NCBI RefSeq assembly: GCF_000374465.1
Contig: NZ_KB894528.1
Coordinates: forward strand, 795,127-859,126
From: Ahrensia kielensis DSM 5890
Lineage (GTDB): Bacteria > Pseudomonadota > Alphaproteobacteria > Rhizobiales > Rhizobiaceae
Reading direction: 5' to 3'
DNA length: 64,000 bases
Each line of letters starts with the position of its first letter. The stretch's first letter is position 1. Position numbers and translations under genes: made by a program. This document shows, in pieces, positions 37,054-45,250 of the stretch. The notes under the pieces were generated by a model. The model was not told the DNA's origin. It ran no database searches and saw only the letters and a list, made by a program, of their open reading frames with translations.

Positions 37054-38391
37054 TTGTACACATTGAAAGATCGTGGTTCCAATCTCACGCTTGCGCGCAT
37101 CATCATCTATGCATTGCCTGCAATGCCCCTCGCCGCGCTCACGCTGCCGCTTTATATATTGGTGCCAACGTTCTATTCAGAAACACTCGGCCTATCGCTG
37201 ACATCCGTTGGCGCAGCGCTTTTATTTGTGCGTATTATTGATGCCATTGACGATCCGCTTATCGGCTATGGCGCAGACAAATTGCGGATTGGTTTTGGCC
37301 GCAGGCGAACACTTTTTGCGCTTTCTTTACCGCTTACTGCTTTTGCAGCACTCATGATCTTCTGGCCGCCAATAGAGGCCACGATTTGGTATCTAGCCTT
37401 TTGGGGCGCTGTTTTATCCTTTGGCTACACCGCCTGCCTCATTCCATTTTACGCATGGGGCGCAGAAATGGCTGGCGACTATGAAAAGCGCACAACGATC
37501 ACAGCTTGGCGCGAAGCTTTAACACTTATCGGCACCTTGATTGCGATCGCACTGCCTTTCGCAATTGGCACGCACAACGCCAATGGTTTTCACGGTTTGG
37601 CACTGCTTGGCATTGTTATCGCATTGACCTTGCCGCTTCTGGGCAGCCTCACCATTTGGAAAGTACCGGAGCCACGCGAATATACGCGGCAAGCGGTAAG
37701 CTTTACCGAAGGCATTCGCCATTTGAAAAACAACAGGCCGTTTTTGCGGTTAATCGCGGCCTTCTTTGTCAACGGCCTCGCAAACGGCATTCCAGCCACG
37801 CTTTTTCTTTATTTCGTATCAGATTATCTCGGCGCACCAGAAATGCGTGGGCCGCTTTTGTTTTTATACTTTATGTGCGGAGTTGCGGGCGTGCCCTTGG
37901 CCGCCTTCATCGCGAAACGCACCTCTAAGCACCGCGCTTGGGCTTATGGCATGTTGGCGGCGACGATCATTTTTGCGTTCACGCCGTTTCTGTCACATGG
38001 CGATGTAATGGCTTTCGCCTTCATTTGCGCGATGACTGGTTTGCTCGTTGGTTTTGACCTATCGCTGCCCGCATCAATTCAGGCCGACGTCATCGACATC
38101 GACACCGCGGCATCAGGCGAACAACGCTCAGGCACATATTTTGCAGCATGGAGCTTGTCGACAAAAATGTCGCTGGCACTAGCGGTGGGCTTTGCCTTTC
38201 CACTGCTTGGACTTTTCGGTTTTCAACCTGAGATAAGCACTCAGCAAAGCGACACATCGCTAAGTGCGCTTGCAATAATCTACGCATGGATACCTGCCCT
38301 GCTTAAACTTGGTGCAATCGCATTGGTATGGAATTTTCCATTGACGGAAGAAATGCAGCGCGAACTGCGCAGCAAAATCGAAAGCCATTAA
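37054..38391 (+). CDS. MFS transporter, GPH (glycoside-pentoside-hexuronide:cation) type
   Basis: The 445-residue protein has about twelve membrane segments and the N-terminal family features ALPAMPLAALTLPLYILVPTFYSE and DAIDDPLIGYGADKL, followed by the loop GFGRRRTLF. The family moves sugars or other solutes with cations, but members placed in this stress cluster have no known substrate. The start is a TTG: 37054 or 37063, both with a weak GGAA upstream. The stop codon overlaps the convergent SDR gene by four bases. Confidence 0.85.
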   Translation: MYTLKDRGSNLTLARIIIYALPAMPLAALTLPLYILVPTFYSETLGLSLTSVGAALLFVRIIDAIDDPLIGYGADKLRIGFGRRRTLFALSLPLTAFAALMIFWPPIEATIWYLAFWGAVLSFGYTACLIPFYAWGAEMAGDYEKRTTITAWREALTLIGTLIAIALPFAIGTHNANGFHGLALLGIVIALTLPLLGSLTIWKVPEPREYTRQAVSFTEGIRHLKNNRPFLRLIAAFFVNGLANGIPATLFLYFVSDYLGAPEMRGPLLFLYFMCGVAGVPLAAFIAKRTSKHRAWAYGMLAATIIFAFTPFLSHGDVMAFAFICAMTGLLVGFDLSLPASIQADVIDIDTAASGEQRSGTYFAAWSLSTKMSLALAVGFAFPLLGLFGFQPEISTQQSDTSLSALAIIYAWIPALLKLGAIALVWNFPLTEEMQRELRSKIESH

Positions 38392-39236
38392 ACTTTGCGT
38401 TGTACTTTAGCTGCTGCCGTATCGCCAAACTTCAAAGGCCGTTCTTTCCAACCTGTTGCGCGCTTCATTTGCCAAAAATAAACACGATGCGGCAACATAC
38501 GCAAAATTTTCAGCAGATAAGTAAACCGGCGCGGGAAAGTAATTTCAAAACCACCACGTTCAAAACCGCTGATCATTCGGCGCACAGCTTTATCAACGGG
38601 CATCAAAGCAGGCATATTAAATTCATTCTTCTCGGTAAGCGGCGTATCAATAAAGCCCGGATTGACGACCTGAATGCGAACATTCATCTTATCAAAATCG
38701 AATTTCAAAGACTCCGCCATATTGTTGATCGCAGCTTTTGATGCACCGTAAGCGGCTGCAGCTGGCAAACCAGAGTAACCAGATACAGATGCCACAAGCG
38801 CGATTTGCCCTTTTCCATGAACCTTCATTTTCTCAACCACAGGAACAAGCCCGTTCAGCATACCAAAAACATTGATTTCATATGTTTTGCGAAAAGCATC
38901 AATATCAAGTGCTTCGCCTGCCGTTGGCCAATAATTACCAGCATTAAACACGGCTAGACGTATGGGGCCATACGATGATTCAATCTCTTCAACAGCAACC
39001 GCCATACTGTCACGGTCTGTCACATCGCATGGTAGCGCATGGAAACGGCCCTTAAATGAGGCGGTTTCTGCCTCCATTTCCTTCAGCTTATCTTCGCCGC
39101 GCGCGCTGCCAACAACAACATATCCCTCGCGCACCATCTGAAGCGCAAGTTCGCGCCCCATGCCGCCACTTGCGCCAGTAATCCACACAACACCGTCGCC
39201 AGCTGAAATTTGATAAAGGTTCATACTGTTTTCCAT
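38388..39236 (-). CDS. Short-chain dehydrogenase/reductase
   Basis: The 282-residue product has the SDR cofactor motif VVWITGASGGMGREL (about 16-30; TGxxxGxG), the NAG motif VFNAGNYW, and the catalytic Ser and Tyr-x-x-x-Lys in LVASVSGYSGLP and AYGASKAAI. The C-terminus is basic with a hydrophobic patch, which suggests membrane association. It is downstream of chrR on the same strand, after 59 bases, and SDR genes belong to this stress cluster in other alphaproteobacteria. Substrate is not known. Confidence 0.9.
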   Translation of the reverse strand: MENSMNLYQISAGDGVVWITGASGGMGRELALQMVREGYVVVGSARGEDKLKEMEAETASFKGRFHALPCDVTDRDSMAVAVEEIESSYGPIRLAVFNAGNYWPTAGEALDIDAFRKTYEINVFGMLNGLVPVVEKMKVHGKGQIALVASVSGYSGLPAAAAYGASKAAINNMAESLKFDFDKMNVRIQVVNPGFIDTPLTEKNEFNMPALMPVDKAVRRMISGFERGGFEITFPRRFTYLLKILRMLPHRVYFWQMKRATGWKERPLKFGDTAAAKVQRKV

Positions 39237-39295
39237 AAAAAAGCTCTCCCAGCACTACGCCGCGAGAGCCTGATTGGTTCCAAATCTTGCGACGT
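39237..39295 (-). promoter_or_regulatory. Possible ECF-type promoter before the SDR gene
   Basis: On the minus strand GGAACC and CGTAGT are separated by 16 bases in the 59-base gap between chrR and the SDR gene. GGAAC is the -35 element of general stress (EcfG) promoters, but CGTAGT is closer to the ECF11-like -10 than to the usual CGTT. It is a hybrid that I report with low confidence. Confidence 0.3.
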
Positions 39296-39943
39296 TTAAT
39301 AAGCGCCTAGAATGTCGCCTATGCGCTGCTTTAATGATCCGCTCAGGCGCTGCGGCCCGTCCGTAACAGCAAAGCCAATACACGGCGCACTCATATCTGC
39401 CGTAGGCCGATGCTCAACATTCTCGTCAGCAATCGAAATATCGCCACGTCCAAATGCACCGCGCTCATCCGTAAATGCACCTTGCAAAACAAGCGAAAGC
39501 TCTTTGCCCTCATGCGTGTGCATGGGCACTGTTCTACCTGGGCGTATCCAAAACATGGACACATCACAGCCATCCACATTGCCCAAATCAAATTCCTTGA
39601 AACCCGGCAGCTTGGTTTTCCAAGGAATATCAGTAACGCTGCGTCCAACAAACCCAACCAGTGCAGCCGGCATAACATCGCAATGCACAGGCGCTTTCAT
39701 TTCAGTACGCATTTTATCATCGCTATTAAATATGCGGTCCAGCGTTTCATCGCGTTTCAAAATCGGTACAGGCGACAATTCTTCAAGCTCAGCGCCAGCT
39801 GCACGCTCCAAGCCTGCAACAAAAGCGTGATGTTGATTGGATAATTGCAGCTGTGATGCCATCATAACTTGCAAGGGCAAAGGCAGGCTCCCTGCAACAT
39901 AAGCGGAAAGCAGCGCGTCCAAATTGTCAAAGTCTATCGTCAT
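39296..39943 (-). CDS. ChrR-like cupin protein with degenerate zinc anti-sigma domain
   Basis: ChrR is the anti-sigma factor that holds the ECF11 sigma factor RpoE until singlet oxygen is sensed. The 215-residue product aligns along its length. In Rhodobacter ChrR the sigma-binding domain uses zinc ligands H6, H31, C35 and C38; here these positions are D6, Q31, S35 and H38. The C-terminal cupin keeps the metal ligands, MHTHEGKE and VEHRP (H142, H144, E148, H178). So the sensor half is intact and the zinc site of the anti-sigma half is lost. No sigma gene adjoins it. ATG 39943 fits the family numbering; the open frame runs ten codons further. Comparison is from memory of the family. Confidence 0.83.
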   Translation of the reverse strand: MTIDFDNLDALLSAYVAGSLPLPLQVMMASQLQLSNQHHAFVAGLERAAGAELEELSPVPILKRDETLDRIFNSDDKMRTEMKAPVHCDVMPAALVGFVGRSVTDIPWKTKLPGFKEFDLGNVDGCDVSMFWIRPGRTVPMHTHEGKELSLVLQGAFTDERGAFGRGDISIADENVEHRPTADMSAPCIGFAVTDGPQRLSGSLKQRIGDILGAY

Positions 39944-40024
39944 GCTCGTCCCGTCTTCATATGAACGTGTCAATCTTATCAGCCTGTCGTGACTCGTTCA
40001 CTTACTTCTTAAGCCACTTTGTTA

Positions 40025-40051
40025 TTACGCACCGCAATCAAAATCGGATCA
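40025..40051 (-). promoter_or_regulatory. Putative ECF11-type promoter of chrR
   Basis: On the minus strand TGATCC (40051-40046) is followed after exactly 16 bases by CGTAA (40029-40025), about 80 bases upstream of the chrR start codon. It has the same form and spacing as the site before the photolyase gene on the plus strand, which argues against chance. A ChrR protein normally lies in an autoregulated rpoE-chrR operon, so a self-controlled promoter is expected. The sigma assignment is inferred. Confidence 0.65.
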
Positions 40052-40189
40052 GTTTTGAGGCTAAATTTCTAATATCCATGCGCCAAAGCAAATATTTATC
40101 ATCTTCAGTTGTTTATCTAACCAATTCTGACTTGCCCGAACGCACGCACAACCCTAATTTGCAGGTCAAAACAATAAAAGGATTGCGCT

Positions 40190-41224
40190 ATGCACAGCTC
40201 CGTCATCGACCTCATTGGTAACACGCCCCTTGTACGCCTAAAACGCGCATCGGAGGAAACCGGTTGCGATATTTATGGCAAATGCGAATTTCTGAATCCT
40301 GGCCAGTCCGTCAAAGACCGCGCAGCTTTATTTATTATTCGAGATGCAGAAAAAAAAGGGCAACTTAAACCGGGCGGCGTTATCGTTGAAGGCACGGCAG
40401 GCAATACAGGCATTGGTATGACCTTGGTGGCCAAGGCGCTTGGATACCGCACAGTGATCGTTATTCCTGAAACGCAGAGCCAAGAGAAAAAAGATGCATT
40501 GCGTTTGATGGGCGCAGAATTGGTCGAAGTGCCAGCTAAGCCCTACAAAAATCCAAATAACTACATCAAGGTTTCAGCGCGATTAGCCGAAGCGCTTGCC
40601 AAAACAGAACCAAACGGCGCGATCTGGGCCAATCAGTTTGATAATGTTATCAACCGCCAAGCCCATATTGAAACCACAGGGCCTGAAATTTTGCGCGACT
40701 TAGATGGCAAAATTGATGGCTTTATCTGCGCTTGTGGATCAGGCGGCACTTTGGTTGGAACTGCGGAAGCACTACGCGCTGGAAATCCTGACGTAAAAAT
40801 TGGCCTTGTCGATCCAATGGGCGCTGCCCTTTATGCCTACTACACGCAAGGCGAGCTCAAATCTGAAGGCGGTTCAGTCTCAGAAGGTATTGGCCAAGGC
40901 CGTATCACCAAAAATCTGGAAGGCTTCAAACCTGATTTCGCATATCAAGCAGAGGACAAAGAAGGATTAGAGATTATCTTTAACCTTGCGCAAGAAGAAG
41001 GCATGGTCATGGGCCTTTCAACTGGCATCAACATTGCTGGCGCAAAGAAACTGGCGAAAGATTTAGGACCGGGAAAAACTATCGTCACCATGCTGTGTGA
41101 TTATGGCAATCGCTACCAGTCCAAGATTTACAATCCTGAATTTCTGCGCTCGAAAGACTTACCCGTACCAGAATGGATGGAAGCAAAAGTGGATATCGCC
41201 GTGCCCTATGAGGATGATGTTTAA
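40190..41224 (+). CDS. cysK: Cysteine synthase A (O-acetylserine sulfhydrylase)
   Basis: CysK makes cysteine from O-acetylserine and sulfide using pyridoxal phosphate. The 344-residue product has the family opening DLIGNTPLVRL, the PLP lysine in PGQSVKDRA (K42), the substrate loop EGTAGNTGIG and the phosphate-binding GSGGTLVG. The C-terminal extension is longer than in E. coli CysK, as in other alphaproteobacteria. AAAGGA precedes ATG 40190. The next gene encodes a sulfurtransferase, so the region has a sulfur-metabolism theme. Confidence 0.92.
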   Translation: MHSSVIDLIGNTPLVRLKRASEETGCDIYGKCEFLNPGQSVKDRAALFIIRDAEKKGQLKPGGVIVEGTAGNTGIGMTLVAKALGYRTVIVIPETQSQEKKDALRLMGAELVEVPAKPYKNPNNYIKVSARLAEALAKTEPNGAIWANQFDNVINRQAHIETTGPEILRDLDGKIDGFICACGSGGTLVGTAEALRAGNPDVKIGLVDPMGAALYAYYTQGELKSEGGSVSEGIGQGRITKNLEGFKPDFAYQAEDKEGLEIIFNLAQEEGMVMGLSTGINIAGAKKLAKDLGPGKTIVTMLCDYGNRYQSKIYNPEFLRSKDLPVPEWMEAKVDIAVPYEDDV

Positions 41225-41246
41225 GGCTTAAAATCCAAGCAAACAT

Positions 41247-41271
41247 TTGCAGCAGCATTGTTTTGCTGCAA
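41247..41271 (+). terminator. Weak hairpin after cysK
   Basis: TTGCAGCA (41247-41254) and TGCTGCAA (41264-41271) form an 8-base-pair stem with a 9-base loop, 23 bases after the cysK stop. The sequence after it is A-rich rather than T-rich, so it would be a poor terminator on the plus strand. Confidence 0.35.
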
Positions 41272-41356
41272 TATTCAAAAAAGCCAAATGCGGAATAACA
41301 AACGTTTCCAGCGTTACATTTTCCAAATGTTACATACTCAATGCGAGATTGCTTTC

Positions 41357-42202
41357 ATGACACAAAGTCCGTTCATTGTATCGGCCGATTGGCTTGAAGA
41401 ACATTTAGATGACGAAGACATCGCCATCATTGATGGCGCTTGGTATCTGCCTGCCCAAAATCGGGATGCGCGCACAGAATATGACGAAGCCCATATACAA
41501 GGTGCGGTCTTTTTTGACCATGAACGCGTTGTTGATGCCGATAGTGGACTGCCGCATACACTGCCCTCGCCTGCGAAATTTTCCCAACTCGCAGGACAAA
41601 TGGGCCTGACACGACAAAAGACAATCATTGTTTATGATGGTCCCGGCATTTTCACAGCACCACGCGTTTGGTGGATGCTGCGCCATTTTGGTGCTGAAAA
41701 TGTATTCGTTTTGGATGGCGGCATTGATAATTGGAAAGCAGAGCAACGCCCCGTTACGAACGAAAAATCGACCCCGCAGCCAACAATTTTTGACTGCCAA
41801 ACAAGCGCAGATAATGTGGTCACATTCACTGAAATGAATGAGATTGTCCAAAATGTTAGCTGCCAGATAGCTGATGCCCGCGGCAAAGGTCGCTTCGAGG
41901 GCAGCGAAGCAGAACCACGCGCTGGAATGCGCTCAGGGCATATGCCAGCGGCAATAAATGTTCCGTTTAATAATCTTTCAGACAAAGGCTATTTAAAGCA
42001 CACCGAAGAGCTTCGAAAAACATTGATCGAAGCTGGCCTTGATTTATCCAAACCTGTGGTCACAACATGCGGGTCTGGTGTCACCGCAGCCGTGATCAAT
42101 CTGGCCTTAGCATCCGTCAATGCAGCAAGTTCGCGACTCTATGATGGATCATGGGCTGAATGGGGTAGCAAGCCAGACACAGCGATTGTTACTGGAGATT
42201 AA
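41357..42202 (+). CDS. sseA: 3-mercaptopyruvate sulfurtransferase
   Basis: SseA transfers sulfur from 3-mercaptopyruvate to cyanide or other acceptors. The 281-residue protein has two rhodanese domains; the active Cys238 sits in CGSGVTA, whose Gly-Ser-Gly loop is characteristic of mercaptopyruvate rather than thiosulfate sulfurtransferases. WRTAxR-like features such as RVVDADSGLPHTLP are present in the first domain. Start ATG 41357 has a GAGA upstream; the open frame extends 33 codons further without family similarity. The next gene begins one base after its stop. Confidence 0.92.
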   Translation: MTQSPFIVSADWLEEHLDDEDIAIIDGAWYLPAQNRDARTEYDEAHIQGAVFFDHERVVDADSGLPHTLPSPAKFSQLAGQMGLTRQKTIIVYDGPGIFTAPRVWWMLRHFGAENVFVLDGGIDNWKAEQRPVTNEKSTPQPTIFDCQTSADNVVTFTEMNEIVQNVSCQIADARGKGRFEGSEAEPRAGMRSGHMPAAINVPFNNLSDKGYLKHTEELRKTLIEAGLDLSKPVVTTCGSGVTAAVINLALASVNAASSRLYDGSWAEWGSKPDTAIVTGD

Positions 42203-42203
42203 T

Positions 42204-42806
42204 ATGAATTGGTTTGGTCCGGGCGTTAAGCTCGAAAAAAACATGAAAACATTAGAGACAACAGTAACATATCTTGAAATGTTTGAGCGGCCTGAAACAC
42301 ATGCTCAGCGCCCATCAAACATCAATGCAGCACTGCTTGTTACCAAAGACATGCCACTCCATTTTTATCGCTACTTATATTTTAATGTAGGCATTCATTG
42401 GAGCTGGGAAGCGCGCTTAAGACTCAAAGATGAGAAACTTGCCGAAGCAATTCACAATCCCAATATTGAAATAACAGTGCTTTATTTAGATGGCGCGCCA
42501 GCTGGCTTCTATGAAGTAAATCGAACAGCAACTGACACCAATGACTTGGCCTATTTTGGCATGATGCCCCACGGTGCAGGCAAAGGTTTGGGCCGTTGGT
42601 TTTTGTCAAATGCAATTGATGCTTGCTGGGTCGGAAATCCAAGCCGTGTTACTGTCAACACATGCACACTTGATCATCCGGCAGCCTTGCCACTGTACCA
42701 AAAATTAGGCTTCAAACCCTACCGTCAATCAAAAGGCCATGTGCGTCCTTTGAGCGGCAGCGAATGTGCTAATCTGGCGGCACACAGCGGCATAACCAGC
42801 GGTTAA
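42204..42806 (+). CDS. GNAT family N-acetyltransferase
   Basis: The 200-residue product has a GNAT-type acetyl-CoA loop, MPHGAGKGLGRWFLSNAI (consensus QxxGxG/A), followed by VNTCTLDHPAALPLYQKLGF, which is the usual end of the fold. It begins MNWFGPGVKLE one base after the sseA stop, with GGAG just upstream. It is therefore almost certainly co-transcribed with sseA. Substrate is not known. The open frame could extend 28 codons into sseA, but that part has no support. Confidence 0.85.
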   Translation: MNWFGPGVKLEKNMKTLETTVTYLEMFERPETHAQRPSNINAALLVTKDMPLHFYRYLYFNVGIHWSWEARLRLKDEKLAEAIHNPNIEITVLYLDGAPAGFYEVNRTATDTNDLAYFGMMPHGAGKGLGRWFLSNAIDACWVGNPSRVTVNTCTLDHPAALPLYQKLGFKPYRQSKGHVRPLSGSECANLAAHSGITSG

Positions 42807-42873
42807 ATCCGTTCAGCTCCAATTCATATTGATTTTGCGATATCTGAATAAAGCAAAATTAAGGAGCTCTAAA

Positions 42874-43443
42874 ATGGAACGTCAAAAAGTAATTACCCGC
42901 CGTGCCGCCCTAGCAGCTTTGGTTGGAGCAGCCAGTCTTGTAACATCTGTTGCGCATGCACAATCCACCCCATCTGCACAATCCATTGAGCGCAGCCTAT
43001 CAGCACCAACCAAAGGGCTTGCTCCTGCAAAACGAGTTTCGCCGCGCATCTTTAAGCAACGTCCAGAACTGCGCCGTATCGCGCCGTCGATCAACATTCA
43101 GTCTATTAACTTCGCCTTTGGTTCAGACCGCATTCCTCAGGACCAATATTGGAAAGTTGAGCGTATTGCCGTCGCGATGAATAGAATTTTGCAACGCAAT
43201 CCACGCGAAGTCTTCCTTATCGAAGGCCACACTGATGCAGTCGGCAGCAACACCTCAAATCTTGCGCTTTCCGAGCGCCGCGCCCGCTCTTTAGCACGGC
43301 AACTTACCCGCTTTGGCGTTTCGCCTAGAGCGATGGAAACGATAGGTTATGGCGAAGAAGATCTGTTGGTTCAAACCCAAAGAGAAGATTGGCGCAACCG
43401 CCGTGTTGCACTGCGCCGAATTACAGATTTCATAACACGCTAA
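42874..43443 (+). CDS. OmpA-family peptidoglycan-binding protein
   Basis: The 189-residue product starts at ATG 42874 after a strong AAGGAG. The N-terminus VITRRAALAALVGAASLV is a signal sequence with a twin-arginine pair, cut likely after VAHA (about residue 28); whether export is by Tat or Sec is unclear. The C-terminal OmpA domain (about 80-185) has INFAFGSDRIP, IEGHTDAVGSN and LALSERRARSL, with the Asp and Arg that bind meso-diaminopimelate. It is a soluble periplasmic type, lacking a beta barrel or lipobox. Confidence 0.87.
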   Translation: MERQKVITRRAALAALVGAASLVTSVAHAQSTPSAQSIERSLSAPTKGLAPAKRVSPRIFKQRPELRRIAPSINIQSINFAFGSDRIPQDQYWKVERIAVAMNRILQRNPREVFLIEGHTDAVGSNTSNLALSERRARSLARQLTRFGVSPRAMETIGYGEEDLLVQTQREDWRNRRVALRRITDFITR

Positions 43444-43448
43444 ATAAA

Positions 43449-43480
43449 AACGCCGGATCATGAAGATGATCCGGCGTTTC
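43449..43480. terminator. Bidirectional terminator between OmpA-like gene and ald
   Basis: CGCCGGATCAT (43451-43461) and ATGATCCGGCG (43466-43476) are a perfect 11-base-pair stem with a GAAG loop. The minus strand reads into TTTTTATTT and the plus strand into TTTC, so it best serves the alanine dehydrogenase transcript and can also stop the OmpA-like gene. Confidence 0.9.
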
Positions 43481-43503
43481 AATAAGTCACAACAACTGGG
43501 GAG

Positions 43504-44622
43504 TTAAGCGACTTTTAAAACAGATTCGGGCGTTGTCATTTCATAACCAAGCGCTTCGGCAACCGCAGCATTGGTGATTTTGCCTTTGTGAACATTCAAA
43601 CCATTACGCAAATGATGGTTTTCCAAAATCGCGTTTAAGCCTTTATCGGCAAGCATAACGCCATATTGCAGCGTCGCATTGTTGAGCGCATGTGCTGAAG
43701 TAACCGAAACAGCGCCGGGCATATTGGCGACGCAATAATGAATAACACCGTCAACGACATATGTTGGTTCAGAGTGGGTTGTTGCTTTTGATGTTTCAAA
43801 ACAACCGCCTTGGTCGATCGCAACATCACAAAGCACAGAACCCGTCTTCATACCGGACAGCATTTCGCGCGTTACAAGCTTAGGTGCAGCAGCACCAGGG
43901 ATGAGTACCGCACCGATAACAGCGTCAGCAGCAAAAACTTCCTGCTCAAGCGCATCGATTGAAGAATAGCGTGTTTTCACACGGCCGTTAAAAATATCAT
44001 CAAGCTGGCGCAAGCGCGGCAATGAACGATCAAGAATAGTCACATCAGCGCCAAGGCCAACGGCCATTTTAGCAGCATGAATACCAACAACACCGCCGCC
44101 AATGACAACAACTTTGCCAGGCAGAACACCCGGCACACCACCAAGCAAAACACCGCTACCGCCATTTGCTTTTTGCAAAGCGGTTGCAGATGCTTGTATC
44201 GACAAACGACCCGCTACCTCTGACATTGGCGCAAGCAATGGCAAGCCGCCGCGATCATCCGTTACTGTTTCATAGGCAATTGCGGTACAACCGCTGTCGA
44301 TCAAACCTTTTGTCTGTTCTGGGTCTGGAGCAAGGTGAAGGTACGTGTAAAGAAGCTGGTCTTCACGAAGCATTGCCCATTCGGCAGGCTGTGGCTCTTT
44401 TACTTTCACAATCATATCTGATTGTTCAAAAACTTCCTTGGCTGTGCCAACAATTTTCGCGCCTGCCGCTTTATAAGCGTCATCACCAGCACCAATGCCT
44501 GCACCAGCATTTGTTTCCATAATAACATCATGTCCGTGCGCCACATATTCGCGAACAGAACTAGGCGTCAGTCCAACACGGTATTCGTGGTTCTTGATTT
44601 CCTTCGGGCAACCAACGCGCAT
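43504..44622 (-). CDS. ald: Alanine dehydrogenase
   Basis: Ald reversibly converts alanine to pyruvate and ammonia with NAD. The 372-residue product begins MRVGCPKEIKNHEYRVGLTP, the family opening with a substrate-binding Arg. It has VKVKEPQPAEW with the conserved Lys, YLHLAPDP with the catalytic His, and the nucleotide-binding VVVIGGGVVGIHAAKMAVGLGA. AldA-type late motifs HYCVANMPGAVSVTSAHALNN are present. It is divergent from an Lrp-type regulator, an arrangement in which the regulator (AldR) usually activates ald in response to alanine. Confidence 0.95.
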   Translation of the reverse strand: MRVGCPKEIKNHEYRVGLTPSSVREYVAHGHDVIMETNAGAGIGAGDDAYKAAGAKIVGTAKEVFEQSDMIVKVKEPQPAEWAMLREDQLLYTYLHLAPDPEQTKGLIDSGCTAIAYETVTDDRGGLPLLAPMSEVAGRLSIQASATALQKANGGSGVLLGGVPGVLPGKVVVIGGGVVGIHAAKMAVGLGADVTILDRSLPRLRQLDDIFNGRVKTRYSSIDALEQEVFAADAVIGAVLIPGAAAPKLVTREMLSGMKTGSVLCDVAIDQGGCFETSKATTHSEPTYVVDGVIHYCVANMPGAVSVTSAHALNNATLQYGVMLADKGLNAILENHHLRNGLNVHKGKITNAAVAEALGYEMTTPESVLKVA

Positions 44623-44697
44623 AATATTCTCCTCTAATATGTATTATTGTTAAGTACTTTACAAAAAAAACGCACGCAATGTCCTTGCGAAATTGGG

Positions 44698-44707
44698 TTT
44701 GCAAACA
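44698..44707. promoter_or_regulatory. Palindrome in the ald/aldR divergent promoter region
   Basis: GTTTGCAAAC is a perfect 10-base palindrome in the 142-base gap between ald and its divergent Lrp-type regulator. It is shorter than a full Lrp box. It could be part of an operator. Only the symmetry and place are seen. Confidence 0.3.
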
Positions 44708-44764
44708 TGAAATTATTGCTGTTTATTGCAAGAAGAACATACAAAACAAAAGATATTTGCGTTT

Positions 44765-45247
44765 ATGAAGCTTGATACGATTGATTACGCGATTTTAGAA
44801 GCGTTACAAAAAGATGGACGACTTGCCAATGCGAACCTTGCCGAGAAGGTAGGTCTGTCTGCTTCGGCCTGTTCAAGACGGCTTGATGCACTGGAGAAAA
44901 ACGGCGTCATTCGCGGCTATTATGCACGCGTGTCTAACAAAGAACTTGGCCATGACATGACGGCGATTGTGAACATATCACTTTCAGGTCAGTTTCAAAA
45001 AACACTTAGCGAATTTGAAACGGCAGTAAAACGCTGCCCCAATATCGTTGTCTGTTATCTAATGAGCGGCGAATATGATTACACCTTGCGGGTCGTTGCT
45101 AAAGACCTTGCGGACTACGAGCGCATCCATAGGGACTGGCTCACAGCCCTTCCCCATGTTGCAAAAATCAACTCAAGCTTCGCCCTTCGCGAAGTTATTG
45201 ATCGGCCCAATGTTGGCATTGATGCTGGGCTAGCGAAAAAATGCTAA
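44765..45247 (+). CDS. aldR: Lrp/AsnC family regulator, likely of alanine dehydrogenase
   Basis: The 160-residue protein has the Lrp N-terminal helix-turn-helix (MKLDTIDYAILEALQ, then SASACSRRLDALEKNGVI) and the C-terminal RAM effector-binding domain with CYLMSGEYDYTLRVV. The start at ATG 44765 gives the standard Lrp opening; the frame extends 13 codons from a TTG. Position divergent to ald makes it the probable alanine-responsive regulator, by analogy with AldR/PutR-type genes; the effector is not proven. Its stop is three bases from the stop of the convergent mipA gene. Confidence 0.87.
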   Translation: MKLDTIDYAILEALQKDGRLANANLAEKVGLSASACSRRLDALEKNGVIRGYYARVSNKELGHDMTAIVNISLSGQFQKTLSEFETAVKRCPNIVVCYLMSGEYDYTLRVVAKDLADYERIHRDWLTALPHVAKINSSFALREVIDRPNVGIDAGLAKKC

Positions 45248-45250
45248 AAT

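Noticed and set aside
39944-40189. Search for an rpoE-type sigma gene beside chrR
   Set aside because: The gap of 246 bases to cysK holds no open frame with sigma-70 region 2 or 4 features on either strand, so the sigma gene is absent here.
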